A stretch of DNA of 9,420 nt from NCBI GenBank assembly GCA_964392765.1, contig CAYMRF010000050.1, forward strand, positions 1-9,420. The letters are read 5' to 3'. Shown piece after piece: positions 5,968-9,420 of this stretch. Made by a program: the position numbers and the translations under genes. Under the pieces are notes generated by a model. The model was not told the origin of the DNA, searched no databases, and saw only the letters and a program-made list of their open reading frames with translations. This DNA comes from BTUB01 sp964392765 (GTDB taxonomy: Bacteria > Babelota > Babeliae > Babelales > Vermiphilaceae). How positions within the stretch are numbered: the first letter of the stretch is position 1; each line of letters starts with the position of its first letter.

Positions 5968-7508
5968 TCTTTTGCTCCATATCTTTTAAGAAGATCGATA
6001 ATATTTTTTTTATTTGAAGTCTTAAGCTGATTTGCATACCAAAGGGGCACATGATTTTGAATATCAGGGTTATCTCCACTATATGCTCCGGGAATATTTG
6101 GATTTGCACCGGCCTCCAAAAGAGCGAGTACCGTTTTATATTTTGCTTGTTCAACTGCATGAATTAAGGGGGTTTTCTGGAGATTACAATCATCATGTAT
6201 ATTTACTTGAGCACCGCCAGCAAGCAATAACTTCACCATCTCACTCATGGTTTCATCATCCAGAGAAGATTTTTTGTGTACATCATCATAAAATATAGAA
6301 AAAATATGCCGAGGATCTATTTCAACCTTGCGCGCTACGAGATCTTTGACCATTTGTATATTGGCATTCAATGCTTCGTGAAGTGGGCCATGCAAGTCAA
6401 TACCGGGAACATCGATCAATCGGCTAAACATGGGATAATTATTATATATAATTGCATAAGATAGTGCAGAACGAGCATCACAATCCTGAAACCCGATTTG
6501 CTCAACTACTTTTGGATCTTGCAAAAATTTTTCAACCAATTCAAGATTATTTGCCCGGGCTGCATAATAAAGTGCAGTTCCTGACACCTGATTATTCCCT
6601 GGCTCTTTCCAGACCGTCTGCGCTCCTGCATTTAATAATAGATCAACATTTTGCACATTACCGCTCATAATCGCATAGCTCAATGCGGTTTGCGTGTCCT
6701 CATTGAGATCATTGATGAGGTGCAGAACTTGCCGATTAAGTATTCGTGCTAAAATTTCTGTATCTGCCAATTTTGCAATCGCCATGAGGAAAGAGTTACC
6801 ACCATTTCTATCGTATGCATTGAGATAAACCAAATAAGTTTTATACTCAGGCATGTAGGCACTATTTAAAAGAAACTTAGCAACATCAGGCTCGTCATTA
6901 AAAACTGCGCGAATTATCGCTTGAGAAAGAATATATGGAAGCCTGATTTTAGCCGCAATTATCTCTCCTGCTGCCCGTGGTTGGTTCTCTAACTTTATCT
7001 CTTTTATTAACGCTTCATGAAGCCAATCGGCGGCCTGCTTAGATCCCCATGCGATTACTACTTGAATCACATCTCCCATGGTATATCTTCGTGCTAATTC
7101 TTTGATAATATAATCCACTACTGCCGGATCATCGAGTATTGGAGTAAGTATTGGCGCGGCTAATCTGACATTTGCTATATTTTGGACTGCTTTAAAGAGC
7201 TTCTTTTTTCCGAGTCCTTTTTCTACCAGCAATGCTTTAAAAATTCGCTCTTTAAGTTCAGTGGGCAATTTTGCTAATGTTGGAGGCTCTGGCGTTACAG
7301 CTTCTACTTTTGAAACTTTTGCCAACTCGCTCTGCTCGCCCATCGTTGCAGGAAGATCTTCTTCCTTCTCCTCTATTTTGGCGGCCTTAGATTCCTCTTG
7401 CCTATTTATTTCTTGCAATGCCCATCGCTTGCGAGGCGGCGCTGGACGCAATTCAGCTGCACTTATTGGAATAAAAATGGTGAGTAATAATAAAATATAG
7501 AGCTTCAT
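5964..7508 (-). CDS. Secreted F-box-like/ankyrin-repeat protein 2
   Basis: 514 aa. Signal peptide 1-18 (MKLYILLLLTIFIPISAA), then LRPAPPRKR and a charged linker to about 75. AKLPTELKERIFKALL (79-94) is the clearest F-box-like motif in the window. It continues VEKGLGKKKLFKAVQNI (95-111), parallel to VEKGFGNEKLYQAAANI in protein 1. Ankyrin-type units run from about 190 to the end: TALSYAIMSGNVQNVDLLLN (274-293), TALYYAARANNLELVEKFLQ (311-330), TPLIHAVEQAKYKTVLALLE (446-465) and VPLWYANQ (487-494). The middle unit, SYAIIYNNYPMFSRLIDVPG (350-369), is a non-canonical repeat conserved in all three paralogues. The end, LLKRYGAKE, matches LLKRYGARE of protein 3. The ATG overlaps the preceding stop (ATGA). 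Function: protein-protein interaction, probably outside the cell; the target is unknown. Confidence 0.88.
   Translation of the reverse strand: MKLYILLLLTIFIPISAAELRPAPPRKRWALQEINRQEESKAAKIEEKEEDLPATMGEQSELAKVSKVEAVTPEPPTLAKLPTELKERIFKALLVEKGLGKKKLFKAVQNIANVRLAAPILTPILDDPAVVDYIIKELARRYTMGDVIQVVIAWGSKQAADWLHEALIKEIKLENQPRAAGEIIAAKIRLPYILSQAIIRAVFNDEPDVAKFLLNSAYMPEYKTYLVYLNAYDRNGGNSFLMAIAKLADTEILARILNRQVLHLINDLNEDTQTALSYAIMSGNVQNVDLLLNAGAQTVWKEPGNNQVSGTALYYAARANNLELVEKFLQDPKVVEQIGFQDCDARSALSYAIIYNNYPMFSRLIDVPGIDLHGPLHEALNANIQMVKDLVARKVEIDPRHIFSIFYDDVHKKSSLDDETMSEMVKLLLAGGAQVNIHDDCNLQKTPLIHAVEQAKYKTVLALLEAGANPNIPGAYSGDNPDIQNHVPLWYANQLKTSNKKNIIDLLKRYGAKE
5965..5978 (-). promoter_or_regulatory. Ribosome binding site deciding the GTG start of ankyrin protein 1
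   Basis: GGAG (5978-5975) stands 7 nt before GTG (5967-5965). It is contained in the codons TAT GGA GCA for Tyr-Gly-Ala at the end of ankyrin protein 2. With the GTGA overlap this supports GTG and translational coupling. Confidence 0.75.
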
Positions 7509-8647
7509 TCGCGCGCTCCATATCTTTTAAGGAGCTCTATGATACGCTCTTTATCACCCATTTCTAATCTTTGCGCATGCCACAGAGCAGTATGTCCCCA
7601 TCTATCTTTAACATCGGTTCGTGCGCCGATCTGCAATAACACTTCAACCGTTTTAGGCTTTGACTGCTGAACCGCAAGCATTAATGGTGTAAACCGATTC
7701 ACTTTTTCATCATGCACATTAACGCTTACTCCATACGCGAGTAATAATTGCAGCAATTCTGCCGTTTCTTCATCAGTTTTAACATTTTTTGTAGTTTTAA
7801 AGAGTGCAAAAATCGGATATTGATCATTTTTTTCAACCTTATCGGTAACTTTAATATCCCTATTAAAAACATCTCGATCCAAAAGATCTCGGGCCATCTG
7901 AGGATTTATTTTCAATGCCTTGAAAAGCATTTCTGAATTTAATTCAATCCCCGGAACCGCCAGAATTTTTTGAAACATGGGATAATTGTTATATGCAATA
8001 GCACGTTCAAGAGGAGAAAACGGAAATATCTCTGTAGTAAAATTGATATGGTCTCTCACTTCAGGATATGCCAAAAACTTCTCAACCATAGCAGTATTAT
8101 TAGCGTCTGCGGCATTTAATAATACATTCCCATCCACGGTTTGCCCCACGAACCAAACAGGTAAAGCTCCCGCTCTTAATAATAAGTTTACGTTTACCAT
8201 ATTCCCTTCTGAAACCGCATCAGCTAATGCCGTTTGCCCAAAGGAATCAACGGCATTTATATTGATAGGCAAGCGCATTACTCGTTGTAATATTTGAGTA
8301 TCCCCGATCGCAGCCGCTGCCATGAGCAGAGTTCGATTTTTATCATCTTTAAATGATGGAGGCAGGCCAATATAGGAATCATGCTTTGGAGAATAGGCTT
8401 GAGCAAAAAGCTCCTTCGTTCGATCTTTTTGATTACTGAAGGCTGCATGAATAATCGCTTTGGCAAGATCGCTGGCCGGAACAGCCTCTTGTTCAATTTT
8501 GGCAAATTTTTCTGCCATTAATTGCGCAATTCCTTCTTCAGACGCAGCACGCTTTATGCCTGCTGCCGGCGGCGCTGGAGGCGGTTCAAAAGCGCGTACT
8601 TGCGCACAAATGAGAAGAATTGTTAAAAAACGGCCAAAAAACTTCAT
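7505..8647 (-). CDS. Secreted ankyrin-repeat protein 3 (lacks the F-box-like region)
   Basis: 380 aa, first gene of the ankyrin-Ku operon. Signal peptide 1-19 (MKFFGRFLTILLICAQVRA), sharing CAQ(I/V)R with protein 1; then EPPPAPPAAGIKR. The paralogues' F-box-like region and following helices (roughly 105-130 residues) are absent. Residue 61 (LAKAIIHAAF) aligns directly with residue 167 of protein 1 and 194 of protein 2. Ankyrin-type units: RTLLMAAAAIGDTQILQRVM (105-124), QTALADAVSEGNMVNVNLLL (138-157), NVLLNAADANNTAMVEKFLA (174-193), FTPLMLAVQQSKPKTVEVLL (319-338) and HTALWHAQRLEMGDKERIIE (352-371). The ATG at 8647 has GAGG in a purine-rich AAAAGAGGAAAAGAG leader. It may be an ancestral form without the F-box or a deletion derivative. 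Confidence 0.88.
   Translation of the reverse strand: MKFFGRFLTILLICAQVRAFEPPPAPPAAGIKRAASEEGIAQLMAEKFAKIEQEAVPASDLAKAIIHAAFSNQKDRTKELFAQAYSPKHDSYIGLPPSFKDDKNRTLLMAAAAIGDTQILQRVMRLPININAVDSFGQTALADAVSEGNMVNVNLLLRAGALPVWFVGQTVDGNVLLNAADANNTAMVEKFLAYPEVRDHINFTTEIFPFSPLERAIAYNNYPMFQKILAVPGIELNSEMLFKALKINPQMARDLLDRDVFNRDIKVTDKVEKNDQYPIFALFKTTKNVKTDEETAELLQLLLAYGVSVNVHDEKVNRFTPLMLAVQQSKPKTVEVLLQIGARTDVKDRWGHTALWHAQRLEMGDKERIIELLKRYGARE
7506..7519 (-). promoter_or_regulatory. Ribosome binding site of ankyrin protein 2, inside ankyrin gene 3
   Basis: GGAG (7519-7516) lies 7 nt before ATG (7508-7506), inside the TAT GGA GCG codons of the upstream gene's RYGARE ending. Geometry is identical to the next junction. 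Confidence 0.72.
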
Positions 8648-8673
8648 TACTACTCTTTTCCTCTTTTATTTTC

Positions 8674-8703
8674 AGAGTAGCAATAATTGTTTCTATTTGT
8701 AAA
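8674..8703 (-). promoter_or_regulatory. Possible weak promoter of the ankyrin-Ku operon
   Basis: On the minus strand TTTACA (8703-8698, 5 of 6 to the -35 consensus) is followed after 18 bp by TACTCT (8679-8674, 3 of 6 to the -10 consensus). A promoter is expected here because a terminator closes the upstream gene, but the -10 box is poor. The position is tentative. Confidence 0.3.
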
Positions 8704-8739
8704 TATGATGGGAGAAATGGCTTATCTACGCGAATTCAG

Positions 8740-8791
8740 CCTTCGCTTATCCGGGCCTTCCGGCTCGGCAAGCTTCGGCGGACTGCGCCGA
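8740..8791. repeat. GC-rich hairpin patch, REP-like
   Basis: This segment is far more GC-rich than its surroundings. TCGGCG (8775-8780) and CGCCGA (8786-8791) form a perfect 6-bp stem around GACTG. CCGG at 8751-8754 and 8761-8764 can form a second small stem. It encodes no plausible protein and lies between a terminator and the ankyrin operon leader. It looks like a short palindromic repeat element, unrelated in sequence to the 27-bp pair at 3450-3558. Confidence 0.5.
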
Positions 8792-8795
8792 CAAT

Positions 8796-8844
8796 AAAAA
8801 AAGCCCACTGCCGTGATCATTACGAACCAGCAATGGGCTTTTTT
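8796..8844 (-). terminator. Intrinsic terminator downstream of the SPFH gene
   Basis: Fifteen-base arms at 8797-8811 and 8830-8844 pair with one mismatch: an A-tract plus GCCCACTGC against GCAATGGGC plus a T-tract. The loop is 18 nt. On the minus strand the GC stem is followed by a run of seven T. The plus strand has a run of six T as well, so the structure could work in both directions. It lies 29 bp past the SPFH stop. Confidence 0.88.
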
Positions 8845-8848
8845 AAGC

Positions 8849-8865
8849 ACTCAGCTTTGCTGAGT
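8849..8865 (-). other. Short perfect hairpin between the SPFH stop and its terminator
   Basis: ACTCAGC (8849-8855) and GCTGAGT (8859-8865) pair perfectly around a 3-nt loop. It lies 7 bp past the stop codon and 4 bp before the main terminator stem. It may protect the transcript's 3' end or slow polymerase ahead of the terminator. Confidence 0.6.
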
Positions 8866-8872
8866 AAAAAAT

Positions 8873-9420
8873 CTACTCTTTTATATTCTCAAAGACTTTC
8901 TTGATCGATGCTAATGAGCCAACCAATGAGCTGGCTTCATACGGCATTAAGATCAGTTTATCATCTTTGCCTTTCATCAATTCAGGCATGGTTTTGATAT
9001 ATTGCATGCCCAAGAGATATGGCATTGGATCGCCATTAGGGATCGCTTTTTGCACCATAGTAATGGCGTCAGCTTCTGCTTGCGCAATCTTTATGCGTGC
9101 ATTGGCTTCCGATTCAGCATTGATGATTCGCGCTTGCGCCTCACCCTTTGCTTGTAACACATCCGATTCTTGAACACCTTCAGCCTTCAAGATTGCTGCT
9201 GCTTTAAATCCTTCAGCTTCTAAGATTAATGCACGGCGATCACGCTCAGCGCGCATCTGCTTTTCCATTGCGTGGCGAATATCGGCCGGCGGATTTACTT
9301 CTTGCAGCTCAACGCGATTCACTTTAACGCCCCACTTATCGCTGGCTTCATCAAGAATTAAGCGAAGCTTTTCATTAATGAAATCGCGCGAGACTAAGGT
9401 TTGATCAAGATCCATCGCAC
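8873..9420 (-). CDS. qmcA: SPFH-domain membrane protein, stomatin/paraslipin type, QmcA-like (5' end outside window)
   Basis: The frame is open to the right edge, so only the C-terminal 181 residues are seen; the N-terminal membrane anchor is outside. I do not take the ATG at 9415 as the start, because MDLDQTLVSRDFIN corresponds to the internal GxMELDxxLSxRDxIN of stomatin-like proteins. Counting from that Met: SPFH end DEASDKWGVKVNRVELQEV (22-40) and PPADIRHAM (42-50); then a long Ala/Glu coiled coil, QMRAERDRRALILEAEG to AEADAITM (53-120). A short helical tail follows, ending MPYEASSLVGSLASI (157-171), which matches the MPLEASSLMGSIAGI ending of E. coli QmcA. Such proteins form large ring- or cage-like oligomers on the inner membrane and often pair with NfeD-type partners; none is visible here. 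A TAG stop is followed by a strong terminator. Confidence 0.87.
   Translation of the reverse strand, partial: AMDLDQTLVSRDFINEKLRLILDEASDKWGVKVNRVELQEVNPPADIRHAMEKQMRAERDRRALILEAEGFKAAAILKAEGVQESDVLQAKGEAQARIINAESEANARIKIAQAEADAITMVQKAIPNGDPMPYLLGMQYIKTMPELMKGKDDKLILMPYEASSLVGSLASIKKVFENIKE

Noticed and set aside
6032..6298. Plus-strand open frames inside the ankyrin genes (several, 60 to 100 codons)
   Set aside because: Shadows of the ankyrin reading frames; no ribosome binding sites or conserved motifs.
8590..8647. Lipoprotein signal in ankyrin protein 3 (LLIC)
   Set aside because: The residue before Cys is Ile, not Ala/Gly/Ser, and a normal cleavage site follows at VRA.
8620..8904. Plus-strand open frame of 94 codons
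   Set aside because: It runs antisense through the ankyrin operon leader, GC-rich hairpin and SPFH terminator; no recognisable protein features.

Overview
The window reads as a gene-dense stretch of a host-associated, probably intracellular bacterium. All thirteen genes lie on the minus strand, so transcription runs from high to low coordinates. Three things resemble Candidatus Dependentiae (TM6/Babeliae): secreted ankyrin-repeat proteins, two of them with an F-box-like motif; a tandem family of tiny secreted or membrane proteins of no known family; and moderately AT-rich DNA with short GC-rich hairpin repeats. The lineage is an inference from style, not from a marker gene. Legionellales, Rickettsiales or Chlamydiae-like bacteria are alternatives. 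TGA is used as a stop, so the standard bacterial code applies.

Layout in transcription order. (1) 9420-8873: the 3' part of a stomatin/paraslipin-type SPFH membrane protein (QmcA-like). It is followed by a short hairpin and a strong intrinsic terminator with T-tracts on both strands, then a GC-rich hairpin patch. (2) 8647-3563: a tightly coupled operon of three collinear secreted ankyrin paralogues (380, 514 and 524 aa) and the DNA-end-binding protein Ku. Each junction is a 4-base ATGA/GTGA overlap, and each internal Shine-Dalgarno is written into the 3' end of the preceding gene, exactly 7 nt from the next start. (3) 3558-3351: an intergenic region with two copies of a 27-bp REP-like palindrome in opposite orientations, whose stems differ by compensated base pairs, and a good sigma70-type promoter (TTGATA, 16 bp, TATAGT). 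(4) 3350-1: eight consecutive small genes (114 to 184 aa where complete). These are highly diverged members of one family with a signal peptide, a Pro-rich QPRMG-like segment, an acidic/cysteine cluster, two Ala/Gly-rich hydrophobic segments and a Lys/Arg-rich tail. The last runs off the left edge. A third hairpin repeat separates the first five from the last three.

How it may fit together: the ankyrin proteins and the small family share a signal peptide followed by a proline-rich segment. Both look like Sec-exported, rapidly diversifying accessory sets. The F-box-like motifs in two ankyrin proteins suggest recruitment of host SCF ubiquitin ligase, which would be an effector role. Ku and the SPFH protein are ordinary cellular functions; Ku is notable mainly because it is the translationally coupled last gene of the ankyrin operon. 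The candidate undescribed system is the eight-member small-protein array.
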